Of a DNA stretch of 64,000 nt, positions 46,634 through 57,357 are shown piece after piece. Location of the stretch: positions 39,600,482 through 39,664,481 of the forward strand of contig NC_134878.1 in NCBI RefSeq assembly GCF_041734735.1, in the 5' to 3' direction. The stretch is from Babylonia areolata. Taxonomy: Eukaryota; Mollusca; Gastropoda; Neogastropoda; Buccinidae. How positions within the stretch are numbered: position 1 is the stretch's first letter; each line of letters begins with the position of its first letter. The position numbers and the translations under genes were made by a program. The notes under the pieces were generated by a model. It saw nothing but the letters and a program-made list of their open reading frames with translations. It was not told where the DNA came from and made no database searches.

Positions 46634-49300
46634 GCCTGCCTGCCTACTCATCCGTCGGACCAACGGGAGACTCCATCGTATGACTGGTGCTGTTTCTATT
46701 ATTCGGAACTAGTAGATACTGAAATATTGTTATTGCTGTTTATAGTTAGTCGCAATAGACGCTTTGGTTCAGATACTTTTCACCTTTTGTATGCTGGTGG
46801 GTTATGCAAAAGGTTATCCACTTGCTCCCTTGTCTTGTGTAATGAATATTGCTTAAGGAAGGGATGGGAGGGGGAGGATGTACTCTTTTATGACTGGTAA
46901 AAAACAACATAGTCTACAGAGACAGTGGGTTCTTACAGATTTTCCTGTGTTTCTCTCCCTTCCGTGCCACTGTCTTCGACGGGTCTCCAGGACAACTGGG
47001 ACGGTCCTCGTCTCCTTTCTAACTTGTACTTCCCAAAACTTCCTCGCTCCCACTCCGGCTCCCGCTCCTCACATCCAACGTACCCTTTCCCACTTTCCTG
47101 TTGTCCCTCACATCCTGACCTTCCCCAGCCATCGAATCTGCAAGTACCGTAAGTCTTCACCTGTCGGGAGGAATTCTAGTCCTGTGAACTCTGGCAGCAT
47201 CGTGAACTGAACTGGTCCTGCAGTTGTCTGTGGCTGATTTGATTGCCTATGTTTTGATTTGTCACGAATACTTGTTTTGCATGACCACAGTAAAACGACC
47301 TGAACTCATCTGTGTTTGTGTTGTCGGGACGTACGTTAGTCTGGCAAGGGGTGGGGGTTACCTGGGCAACCCCTTACTGGTTGTGACAATGGTGGAGATG
47401 TGGGGTAACTGGCCAGGTTAGTTAGAAGGGTACGGTGGGGAGGGTGTCCTTGTTCTGTTTGTCCTATCACTTTGTTCACGGTGGGTGAGATTGAGATTCT
47501 GTTTGGATAAATTGAACCAGATGTCTGTACTTCACCCTTCATAATTGAGGATTGTAGTGTGTGGGGTTGGACATTAAAAATTTTGTCTGTTTCATTTGTG
47601 CTTCTGAGAGCATTTCTTTACTCTTCCGGAATAGTGAACCCCAGATTTGGTCGTATGGTGGATGTGTGTTTGAGGTAAGCCTTAAACTTCAATCAACCTC
47701 ACTATGCAGACTAGGAGGCAGGCTTCTAATGCTGCCACACCAGGCGCCACGACACCGGTGGCCAAACGAGATGATGCGAGCGTTTCTCCTCATACCTTTG
47801 AGAAGACTAAGTTGTCTGGCTGGGTTAAGGACCAGTTAAGTAAACATCCCCTTGGCTCTCTCACTTCAGCAAGTAAAGGTGCGGCCCAGCTGGATGCAGT
47901 TTCTGTCCGAGACCTTTATGCTAAATTCCGGACTTTAGGGTCTGACTTGGGTTTGTCTAGCGAAGCTTTGGCTCAATTCATTGTAGATGCAGTAGAAAAA
48001 GAGGAGGTTTGAGAAGAAGTTAGAACTCGAACAAGAAGAAATAGAGGCCAGGTCCGTGCAGCAGCATCTGCTTACACCCTTTGATGGCAAGGATGACCTA
48101 GATTCTTTTCTCACTCATTTTGAGAGAGTGGCTGTCTTGAATAGATGGAAACGAGAGTCCTGGGCCTCCCGCCAGGTTACCTTACTTCAGGGCTGAGCTC
48201 TCAGGAGAGACGGGTCACCGTTCAGCGTGTGTGCTGTTGGGTGCTGTCAGTGAAGTTGTGGGGTGTTTTCCTTGCCACCCCCTTCTTCAGTGTTGGTCTG
48301 TGTGGGTCTGTGTTTCACCCTGGGCCAGTGGTGTGCCTATTTACCTGGTGACAGATTTTCCTGTGTTTCCATCCCTTCCGTGCCACTACCTTTGATGGAT
48401 GTCCAAGACACAAGTCTGGAGCAGTTCTAGTTCCCCTTCCACCATGTCCACCCCAAAACTTCCTTACTCCCGCTCCCACTCCACACTTCCAACATACCCT
48501 TTCTCACTTTCCCATTGTCATTCTCGTCCCGACCTTCCACAGCCATCAAAACTGCAAGCGTCGTCTGTCTTCAGCTGTCTGGATGAGTCTGAACTCGGGC
48601 AGTGTAGTTGAGCAGAAATGGTGCTGCAGTTGACTGTGAAATTGTAGAATTGTGTTGTGGTTAGACAGAGGTTATACATTTGAATGCTTTGTTTTGTGGT
48701 GTTTATTTATTTATGTATTTTTCTATGACCACAGTAAAAAGAGAATGAGCTGAACTCTTCTGTGTCTCTGTGTTTGTGTTGTTGGGACGTTAGCTAGTCT
48801 GGGAAGGGGTGGGGTTTCATGGGCAACCCTTTACGGGTTGTGATAATTTATAAACAAACCAGACACTTTTCCAAATAAATCTAGAGTTTCCATAGAACTT
48901 TCAAAAGATAATCTGTCCCTTTCATTTATTAACTGTGTATCATCTGCAGACTGTGACAGCTTGTGTTCTAAATCATTAATGTGTATTCCTTTGATATTTT
49001 TGTTTTCTCTAATCATAATTGCTAAGACTTCTACAGATAAAATAAATAAATAAGGGGAAATGGGGTCTCCTTCTTTCACAAATTCATGTTCTCTGGAACT
49101 ACTTTGTCTGCCAATACCAAATTTGGTTGAAACACAGTAGGAAAAATAAATGTTACAGTCATGCCAATAATAGGTTGCAAGTCTTCCGAAATAAGTGGTA
49201 TTTCCTGATCATTAATGGTTTATTTCGTTTAGGCTTGACCCAATCCAAAACATTCATAATTCTACTTCCCAGTTTCCGGAATGTAGGCCATGTTTGGTTA

Positions 49301-49810
49301 GAAGACGGTTTGACATTGTTTTTCTTGTTCGCAGTTAAAAGGAAGAAATACAAAATCTGCACAGGACATATACAGTGACACTAACTGCAACATCAACATG
49401 TTTACTGCATATGAATATTTTTTAGTGGATTCTGAATTAACTAGAATGAATATAAAAGAGAAATTGAATGGACCTTGTCATAGTTTCCAAGTCCAACTGT
49501 GCCTGTCAAACAGGGATCTCCGTAGATCTAGAGAAATGTTGTGGTGTGCTTGAGGCAAAATAAGATGATTTAAACAGAGTAGATACTGCAGTTGATTTAT
49601 CACTCTTTAAAAAAACAATATAGAATGTTAATTTTTGAACTTCATTGATAGATATGCAATAGCGCTGTGACTATTTCTTTCCACCCGAACATGCTTGGTT
49701 TGAATCTGCTTTTATGCCCCCCCCCCCCCCCTTTTTTTTTTAACCGAAAGCTTTATGATAAATGGAGAACACATTTTAACAATTTAAAAAAATATATATT
49801 TGTTGTTTTT
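49301..49810. other. AT-rich intron stretch
   Basis: Holds a C-run/T-run at 49710-49741; nothing else was recognised. Confidence 0.4.
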
Positions 49811-49814
49811 TTAA

Positions 49815-50845
49815 CCCCTAGGCTGCCTATATGACAAGATAACTAGCCATCGCAAGCATGTATGCATCGCTGCCACAGTGACAAGATGACTTGTCATTGA
49901 AATATTCCGACTTTTCCCTGGTTTGCATTCAGTTTGTTGACAAAAGTACTGGTCGCTTTAGCTTGGGGAATCATTCTAGATTGTATTCATAGCTGGAAAC
50001 ACCATCTACGTCATAAAGCAGTCCTTTATTTGAACGTTTTGGTTGGGTTACTGGACGCAGTGTTTGCCTGACACCTCTCCTCGCTTGTCCAACAAAATGT
50101 TGGACTGACGCTGTGCTCAAGACATGCGATCGTGGCGAACTACCAAGATTGCTTTCTTTAGCTAATGCTCAGAAAGAATTGAAGTGTATATTCGAAGGAG
50201 AAGACAGTGATGAACATTTATAGGATGATTTGATAGAAAATAAAAGGAGCAATCATGAGAGTGGCCAAGATATGAGTACCAGTGAGTGATGCCGGCTGTA
50301 CAGTGTAGCAGATGACAGAAAGTGACTGAATTGTGAGCAGGACGCAGGGTGAGCGATTTTCTTGGCACTCAGTCAACGCGGTCTGATGAAAACTGGATAA
50401 AGTGACCGTGTGAGAGGGGTGAAGAGGAGGGGGGGGGGGGGGGGGGGGGGAACTGAGATGGCGTGGCCTCACATCCATATTATCACTTGGAGAAGTCACA
50501 ATGCATTGTGTATCTATCTCTTTAAAAAAAAAAGAAAAAAGAAAAAAAGAAGATATTTTAGTACAAATTACCTGACTAATGTTTGTAATGAACAAGTTGA
50601 AAATGTTACGTAAAACAAAACACTGATGTTCAAAACAACAGCATGTCACTAAAGATATATAAAATGGGAAAGCATCATGTGTTTTGGATTTTTTATTCAT
50701 TTACATTTAAAAAAATATATACTGTTATGGGTCTTTCTCCAATAACAAAGAGCACAGAATTTTTTGAAAATTTATTTCCGTTTTTTGGGAAAAAGCCCTG
50801 GCAAATAGATTTCACTTAAATCTTATTTTCCTGGCAGCGAAAGGG
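49815..50845 (+). mobile_element. piggyBac-like MITE, copy 2
   Basis: TTAA at 49811-49814 and 50846-50849 flank 1031 bp that align throughout with 19544-20597. Shared features include the left end (CCCC-AGGCTGCC), 'ttgtcattgaaatattc', 'cacatccatattatcacttgg' and the right end 'cctggcagcgaaaggg'. The N-terminal reading frame present in copy 1 is broken here. A poly-G at 50430-50450 interrupts it. The sequence beyond the right TTAA is a copy of the 'cttcaagactcacttgtgata' repeat, into which it seems to have inserted. Confidence 0.85.
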
Positions 50846-50866
50846 TTAAAGTGTGTATCACAAGTG

Positions 50867-50898
50867 AGTCTTGAAGGCCTTGCCTTTCTTGTTTTTTT
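50867..50898 (-). repeat. Dispersed 'cttcaagactcacttgtgata' motif, copy 2
   Basis: Minus-strand copy adjoining the right TTAA of the MITE. It matches 22442-22475 and 63853-63887. Confidence 0.6.
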
Positions 50899-51026
50899 TC
50901 TGGTGACTGGCTGTGCAACTTTATACAATAATTTAGTTTGAAAATCTTTCATTATCTTTTCTGCATTTTGAAAAGCACAAGAGTGTTTCAAATTTTGTGA
51001 CAAATGCAGAACTGTTTTCATCTTAA

Positions 51027-52741
51027 CTCAATGGAGACATAGTTAAATAGTTAGTGTAGTTTTGCTGCAACGGGCTATTTTGGTCATATTTGAAAAATTC
51101 AACACTTTTTCACACAGAGACATACAACTTATATATCTCTAGAAAGTTTACTATCTCTTCTTTAAGATTTTAAAACAGTTTTTTCATTTCATGCTGCTAA
51201 ATATATTTTTTCAATGTTTTAAATTATGTCACTAAATACTGAAAAACAGAAAAAATTGAAAAATAGGTATACTGTACTCACATGGCATGTCATTTCCATC
51301 ACCTAATCCACACAGAAGAATAAGGTGAATTTTTCACACAGTAAAGTTCCCAAATTCTCATGAGTCAGTTTGAAATCATTTGTTGCAAAACTATCACTTG
51401 AAAAACAACCACCACCCCCCCCCCCAAAAAAAAAAACCCTATTTACTCATTTCTGCTGCAGCTAAATCATTACTTGCTGTAGTCCTTGATTGTGTGAAAC
51501 ACTTCAAAGCATGGAAGAGCACAGAAGGACACTTTACACTGTTTGCACATGATTGTGGTGGATTTTTTTTTTTTTTTTGGGGGGGGGGGGGGCGTTTTTC
51601 AATTGTTGACGTGATGCTCCTTGTGCTTTCAGTTTGGCATAACCTTGCACTCTCTCTGTGTTTTCCTGGTCTGTTGCTCCCAGTGACTGTATAGACTCGG
51701 TCTCCCCCTGTCTGCTCCTGTGTCTGGCAGATCTCCTCTTCATGCTTGTAAAGTGTTTTGAATTTGTAACAGACAATGCTGTCATAAGAAAAAAAAGAAG
51801 AAAAGCTTTTGTATGTATTGCAAAAAAAAAAAGGGCAAAAAAACAGATGCAAAATAAACATCAGTAATACACATGCATAATAATTCTGGAGTGACAGTTT
51901 GAATAACACACATGCACAGGCATGGCCATGCATAATACACTGACACACTCATCGCACAGACACCCCCCCCCCCCCACACACACACACAATTTGATAAGTG
52001 CACACACAGAAAATGATAATTTTACATTAATCTGTACAAATTATTCATTAACAATTGTAAAATTCAACATTATTTACACAAGAAATAAATTAGCAACAAT
52101 ATCAAATTGTAAACACACTCACCTCAACAGGAGTAGGCGTGTCTGGAAAGTCCGTGAGAGTCCAAGAGTCCCAGTGAAAGGTGCAGCCAGTGGGAAGCCT
52201 GTCAGGTCTTTTACCCACTCATACATGTATTCTTGTTCCACATCGTCAATATCTGCAGTCAAGTCATGTTGTTTTGCAGTATGGCCATCACTTGTGTCAC
52301 TGTCAATTTCTGTCTCGGCATCGTAGGGGTCAGTCAACAAAGTTTCGTTGTCACTTTTAAAATCATCATCTGGTACCAACTGAATGTCATCATCAGAAAA
52401 ATCATCAGAGAATTCGTTACCAGTGTCAAGGAGGTCGCGTTTAATGTCTGATCCTTCTTGTGTCAAAAGTTCAACCGCCTCACGTAGAGAGTGCGTTTGC
52501 TGCGCTGCCATATTTGTTGTGTAAGAGCCAACCTTTGACCCGGCCAAGAAAGATTGAGAGAAAAAAAAAAAAAAGCCGTCGCGCGTTTCACGGTCAAAGT
52601 GGAAGAAGTCAATTTTTCAAAGACCGGTCCCTCAAGAAGCCTGATTAGTTTCCCTTATTGAACACTACTGAGCATGAAAAATAATTGAGATCTGTCGTAT
52701 CTTGCGCTTCGGCATGTCATTCTGAGTGCATCTCTAGTGAG
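51027..52741 (-). mobile_element. piggyBac-like deletion derivative upstream of an MCPH1 exon
   Basis: TTAA at 51023-51026 and 52742-52745. Ends: CTCAATGGAGACAT on the left and CTCACTAGAGATGC reading inward on the right. Length is 1715 bp. Transposase coding is limited to an acidic N-terminal frame on the minus strand near the right end; the rest is AT-rich with A-, C- and G-runs (for example 51416-51437 and 51565-51593). The right boundary lies 120 bp before the exon at 52866. Confidence 0.75.
52119..52547 (-). CDS. Acidic N-terminal piggyBac transposase fragment
   Basis: 142 residues, with a likely native start at 'MAAQQTHSLREAVELLTQEG' (ATG at 52511, about 230 bp inside the right end). 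A long acidic run follows ('EFSDDFSDDDIQLVPDDDFK', 'DAETEIDSDTSD'), then 'YEWVKDLTGFPLAAPFTGTL', which resembles the W...P.F.G..G entry of the piggyBac catalytic region. The frame ends 25 residues later, before any catalytic Asp. It reaches further into the core than the other fragments here, supporting the family assignment. Confidence 0.65.
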   Translation of the reverse strand: MAGSKVGSYTTNMAAQQTHSLREAVELLTQEGSDIKRDLLDTGNEFSDDFSDDDIQLVPDDDFKSDNETLLTDPYDAETEIDSDTSDGHTAKQHDLTADIDDVEQEYMYEWVKDLTGFPLAAPFTGTLGLSRTFQTRLLLLR

Positions 52742-52865
52742 TTAAGACTGTTTACCTTAAAACAACTGTTCCAGCTTCTGTTTGCTCTTGTGTTTTCACA
52801 CAGTGTTGAAATACTTTGCCTTAAAACTGAATGGATATGAGCTGTATGTTATTCTCTGTTGTCAG

Positions 52866-53045
52866 AAATACAAATCAATGCAACCAAGGGACTTTGAAGA
52901 TGAGCTGGCCCGCAGTGCAGACAGGTGCCAGAAGCGACAGCGGAAAAATGATAAGTACTGGCAGCTGCTGCAGGGAGAGGAGTCAGCCACTCTTTTGCAC
53001 TCCACCGCGCACGTCCTGGTTGTTGACACACAGCCACGCTCACCG
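52866..53045 (+). CDS. MCPH1: MCPH1 exon after BRCT1 (MQPRDFE region)
   Basis: Acceptor 'ctctgttgtcag', donor 'TCACCG|gtaatg', 180 bases, phase 0 at both sides. It reads KYKSMQPRDFEDELARSADR, then 'CQKRQRKNDKYWQLLQ' and ends '...HVLVVDTQPRSP'. Human MCPH1 at this point has KRKCMQPKDFNFKTP, RFQKKFEKMAKEL and VPILLFES, so the order and the signature MQP-[RK]-DF are shared. It sits only 120 bp beyond the right end of a piggyBac-like insertion. Confidence 0.9.
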
Positions 53046-53579
53046 GTAATGGCCTCTTATTTGGGGTGTATATCAGTTGTTCTTTTTGTTGCTTTTAAAA
53101 AGATTTATACACATTCTGTTGGGTGTGTGATGTCAGTTATTTTTAAGGTATCTCATTGTTCAGTGTTTCTGAAAAAAAAAAAAAAAAATCAAAAGAGCCC
53201 ATTGGATTAGTTTTGAAGGCCATTCCATTCATAGGAAGGTAATGCAGTGAAATGTATTTGCGAAATTGTGTGCTTGGAATTTCATTACATACGTCTTCTG
53301 AAGCTTACATCCTGTCAAACTGTATTCCTGACAATAGTAGACTATCAGTTTTCTTGATGTATATCCCATCGAATGGTACAGCTGGTGATGTCTTGCGTTT
53401 GGCGTTTCCCAAAATGCCCCATGTTTGGATGAGAGAACCAATTGAGAATAAGTGTTCCATTGCTTCTCTGTCATCATTCAGCTTATCCGTATTCCGTCAG
53501 GATTCCACAACTTCCGCTTGCGGGCTTCACAACTTTCAAAGATACCTGATTTCGTCAGTCATCTTCATTCATTGACAAA

Positions 53580-53770
53580 ATGAGAAAACTCACAAAGGAA
53601 AAGAAGAATTTTGCAGCAGAGATCGATAGAGGAGAGAAAAATAAGTGGAAGTGGGCCTGTCAAGATGAGACCGTGAAAACAGAAGAACAAAAAAATAACT
53701 TTACGGGTAGGCGCCATTCACAAAATTGTCTCCACGGGCAAGGCCAAGTGCGATAGGTGTCAGATTGTAT
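53580..53770 (+). pseudogene. Transposon-derived zinc-finger protein fragment
   Basis: Starts at ATG 53580: 'MRKLTKEKKNFAAEIDRGEK' and 'NKWKWACQDE', then after a frame change 'IHKIVSTGKAKCDRCQI'. The charged 'EIDRGEKNKWKW' followed by a CxxC finger start is a pattern I recall from BED-like proteins of invertebrate DNA transposons. It runs into a minisatellite at 53756. The remainder of the protein is not visible. Confidence 0.35.
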
Positions 53771-53855
53771 GGGTGTGTGTCAGATTGTACAATTGTATGG
53801 GTGCATGTCAGATTGTATGATTGTATGGGTGCATGTCAGATTGCATGGGTGCAAC
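53756..53855 (+). repeat. Minisatellite ('tgtcagattgtatgggtg')
   Basis: Three to four imperfect units of about 20-38 bases built on 'tgtcagattgtatgggtg' and 'catgtcagattg'. Confidence 0.8.
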
Positions 53856-54845
53856 TCTTCCGTCCAAGCACGGAAATCTGTTTTCAGACTTAAGTCAAAA
53901 TCTGACTGTCCATTTTGAGAAAAAAAGAAAAGCCGTTGGGCAGTTCTATATTGTTTGCCGATGAACTGTCAAAAATGAAAATGGAATGCTCTTTAGAAAG
54001 CGTCGTTTGTTGACCCCTTGAGAGGCGATCCAGTGACTTGTCAGAGCACCAGATGGAGGTCAAAAGGTTTCCTAACGGTCGATTGAAGTCAAAATGCCGA
54101 TAACAGAAGGTGATCCTTACATGACACGTGTTGATATCACTTGTGTCAGTGAAAAGCAAATGACACGCGCGCGCACATGCACACACACGCGGGCGATCAC
54201 ACACACCCACACGCACAGACATGCCAGTGCACATGCACACACACATACACAAACGTACGCGCACGCACAGATACAGGTAAACTGAACGCTGGTCCAGGTG
54301 ATCTCCATCCCTGTCAAGCCCCTAATGGCATGGGTACATCTGCTTGACCCTCTGTTCATTCAGCAAAAGCAGCAAATGTTTGCCACTTTAGGCACAAGCA
54401 AAATTATTGGGATTGAAACAGAAACTTTGTAACAATTGACCTCAGTGCTTTTTCTGACACAGCCATGCTGAGGCACTGGGCACAAAAAGTTCATAGTAAG
54501 AGTCAGTTTATTTAGATCTGAGATCTATAGCCAGATTTCCAAAGGTATGTATGCATGCACACACAGCTGAATTGAATGCGCATGCGTGCACACACTCACA
54601 CACATTCACACTCTCACTTTGAAAAAAAAAATCAAAAAAAAAAAAAATCACATGATTGCACACATGTATACACATACTCAGTTTTTTTTTAATTTTCTCT
54701 CTTGTATACAGTTACACATACTCAGTTTTTTATTTTCTCTCTCTCTCCTTCACACGAGTTCTCACACAATCTCACAGAGCTTGATAATACACACATTTGC
54801 GCGTGCGCACACACTCTTTCTCTCGCGCACACACGCGTTTAATTG

Positions 54846-54897
<52 letters not shown>

Positions 54898-55107
54898 TTG
54901 TATTTAAAGCAATGCACATACATGCACACATGCAAACTTGCACTTTTTCCTCCCACCTCTTCCCACTCTCTCTGTGTCTCTGTATGTCTGTCTCTCTGTC
55001 TTTCTCTGTCTCTTTCCCTCTGTCTCTCTGTGTGTGTCTCTTGTGTCTTGTGTCTCTCTCTTTGTGTCTTTCTCACATATACACAGAGTTATCTTTAAAA
55101 AAAAACA

Positions 55108-55168
<61 letters not shown>

Positions 55169-55303
55169 GCACGGAGAAAGAGATAGTTGCATTCTTTCCT
55201 CCCACCTTCCACCCTCTCTCTCTGCCTCCATCTCTCTCTCCCTTGATAAACAAATAATAAAGAGTGGTAACTCCCTTGTTTACACACAGTTGAATTGAAA
55301 CCA

Positions 55304-55343
<40 letters not shown>

Positions 55344-55400
55344 AGACAAGATTTTGAAATCATGTCTACAAGGCTGATTTTACAGGTTTTCAGTTTAGGA
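53856..55400. other. MCPH1 intron 4 stretch with dense simple repeats
   Basis: AC-rich sequence at 54160-54275, (AC)n at 54847-54893, 55109-55164 and 55303-55340, and T/C-rich stretches at 54955-55075. The long ORFs here are repeat artefacts. No gene was recognised. Confidence 0.7.
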
Positions 55401-57357
55401 AAAAATTGGACTGATTTTTGTGTTCTATGGGCTGGATTACCTCAGAGGCATTTGTGGCCCTATAGTGCAGATTTTATGGTTTGAAATTGATAAAAGCCTT
55501 CAGCCCCACCAGGGGCGTTGTCCCATGGACCCCCGCTGGGGGCCGAAGAAGGACCCCAGGACCCCACCTTTCAGACTCAATCACAATTTCCCAGTCTCTT
55601 GCCTGATTCTGACAAAGACGAAGATATAGCCATGTAAAGGGGAACCATATGTAGATAGCCCTTTACAGGTATGTCCTGTTTTTGTCCTAAAATAGCAATA
55701 ACTGAGTGGTTAAAGTGTTGGATTTTCAGTCTGAGGGTCCTGGGTTTGGATCTTGGTGATGGTGCCTGGTGGGTAAAGGGTATAGACTTTTCAGATCTCC
55801 CAGGTCAACATATGTGCAGATCTGCTTGTGCTTGAACCCTCTTCGTGTGTATTATATGCACATAGAAGATCAAATACGCATGTTAAAGATCCTGTAATCC
55901 ATGTCAGTGGGTTATGGAAACAAGAACATACCCAGCATGCACACCCCTGAAAACTTGATATGGCTGCCTACTTGGCGGGGTAAATAAATTGTTCATACAC
56001 GTAAAATGTCTGTCTGAGTGTGTATGTGTGCATGACTGTAATCTGATAGATTGACACAGGAAATGAATGATGAGTGCCCAATGGCAGCTGTCAGTCGGCT
56101 CTGCCCAGGTAGGCAGCCTGTTTATCAGGGTCCGTTCAGGTCAAGGAAAACCTGGAAAGTCATGGAATTTGAAAACATGATTTTACAGGCCTGGAAAGTC
56201 ATGCAATTCAGGAATTCTTGTCAAAGTAATGGAATTTCAAGGAAATAAAGCCTTAAAAAAGTTTCTTTTGTGTGTGTTTGTGTGTGCATACATGTTTGTC
56301 TGCAAACTTCAAACGAACATTTAGCCAGTCAGAAGCACTGAGTGAGTCACAGGCTTCTTTCAAACAAGAACGAGGCTCAGGGATGAGTAATGTCAAATTG
56401 ATTCTGATTGGTTGAGAGCTCTGATTCACTTTAATTAGCTCCTGCACATCACCTGGGGCCCTCAGCCTTGAGCATCGTTTGGAATCGGGACGACATGCGG
56501 TGCAGTTCAAGATGTTGGGGAAATGTAAATTTAATTAACTGTGGCAAAGTAACAAAGACTATGCAAGTTGGCTGGCAAATCACATGGATCCTACAATGGC
56601 ATACTGTATGGCATGGCGGAAGTCTTGATATTTCGAAAATGGGCGAAGCTGCATTGAAAATTCATGCAAAAAGAAAAAGCACAAGATTGCTCTGTCAGCG
56701 AAAGATTCGATAACTGCTTCCCTTCAGCTGGCGGAATTGTTTGGAGCTTCTCGATCAACTTTAAAACATATCTCATCATTTGCTTCATGTGTTCCGTCAA
56801 ATGAAACGGCATCATTGTCAGTTTCTTCGGCCATGCCTGCAGTGCGTTCAGGAAAATTCAGCGAGAAAGATGCTAATGTCAATCAGCAAGTTACACAAAG
56901 CAACACCTGTGTATGTGCGTGCATATGTTGGTGGTATTCAAAGCATCGAAGTGACAAAGAGTATGCTGTTCAATGCTCCTACCTCCCTTCAGAAATACTA
57001 CTAGCACCTAGATGACTAGAAGAAAGAAAAGGAGGAAGCTGAGAAGAAAGGAAAGAGGATGTCTGCCATGGATGACCTGGCTCATTTGAAAATAAAAGAG
57101 AAGACAGGTGTAAGACATCAAATGTTTATGTTTGCATCGATGTGCAGATCAGTACTTTGAGCAAGCTGGAGACAAGACAAATGTGAAATGTTCACTGACT
57201 CTTGTATCCGAGTCAAATGCCCTCGAAGGTCTTCTGCAAAACAAAAAGAGGAAGAACTGAAAACCCTTGATGGGGAGATTGAAAACCAATTTGGGCACAT
57301 TGCAAATTCTTAGGAAATTTCCAAGTTAAAAAAAAAATTGTCTCTAGTGAGTGAAGC
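55401..57357 (+). mobile_element. Degenerate DNA-transposon region with BED-like finger
   Basis: From 55401 a decayed sequence includes 'gccccaccaggggcgttgtc' (a repeat I recall from marine invertebrates), a SINE insertion (55686-56010), doubled 'cctggaaagtcatg' motifs (56144-56212) and then coding remains. At 56508: 'MLGKCKFN', stop, 'LWQSNKDYASWLANHMDPTM' and 'AYCMAWRKS'; next frame 'LDISKMGEAALKIHAKRK'. This looks like a BED/C2H2-type finger (C..C...H...H) with one Cys changed to Trp. Further on come 'KKGKRMSAMDDLAHLKIKEK' and 'YFEQAGDKTNVKC'. It is hAT-like by wording, but no hAT catalytic domain was seen. Many stops are present. Confidence 0.5.
55686..56010 (+). mobile_element. tRNA-derived SINE, older copy
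   Basis: Same family as 16259-16628: 'tagcaataactgagtggtta' (A box), degraded B box 'gggtttggatc', 'cctggtgggtaaagggtata' and 'atggctgcctacttggcggg'. It carries more substitutions and an internal gap, so it is older. No clear target duplication was seen. Confidence 0.85.

Larger units (their letters stand above)
42896..46679 (+). mobile_element. APE-type LINE copy B inside the LTR fossil
   Basis: A nearly full-length sister of copy A, about 3.8 kb. ATGACTG at 42889-42895 and 46680-46686 are probable target duplications. The 5' UTR occupies 42896-43600 ('ggggcatagcccttgctactgg'), followed by endonuclease, RT and a C-terminal finger. Copy B lacks about 100 bases after 46143 that copy A has; the missing block is bounded by 'agATGcc'/'agATGaa' microhomology. 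There is no poly-A tail: the end is 'gggagactccatcgt'. Confidence 0.85.
42122..48845 (+). mobile_element. LTR retrotransposon fossil (Ty3/gypsy-like), broken
   Basis: A broken LTR element. The 5' LTR runs from TGTCACGG at 42122 to GGTTGTGACA at 47388, and the 3' LTR ends at 48845. LTR termini are TGTCAC...GTGACA, and ATTTA direct repeats (42117-42121 and 48846-48850) flank the element. Only a short gag-like remnant (about 47704-48160) lies between the LTRs; no pol region was recognised. A LINE sits inside the 5' LTR. The two LTRs have visibly diverged, suggesting an old copy. The Ty3/gypsy assignment rests on the gag wording alone and is tentative. Confidence 0.75.
40380..49300 (-). mobile_element. 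L1/Tx1-like LINE II, split by an LTR element
   Basis: Minus-strand relative of LINE I. The distal part (42116-40380) carries 'VWIKRNITPIGRVAVLKSLI', 'KLYFDTLVADNNQPNCCEKW' and 'CTFCKTKKETISYLF'. The proximal part (about 49300-48851) carries 'KEGDPISPYLFILSVEVLA' and 'ADDTQLINERDRLSFESSME'. A 6.7-kb LTR element with the 5-bp duplication ATTTA separates them, and the LINE reading resumes exactly across it ('SGLFINIEKTKAVW'). The element is 5'-truncated within the RT, has several stops, and ends near 40380 (end not sharply defined). Confidence 0.85.

Noticed and set aside
54843-55298. 151-codon ORF and its antisense partners
   Set aside because: The product is Thr/His and Ser/Leu repeats from (AC)n and (CT)n microsatellites.
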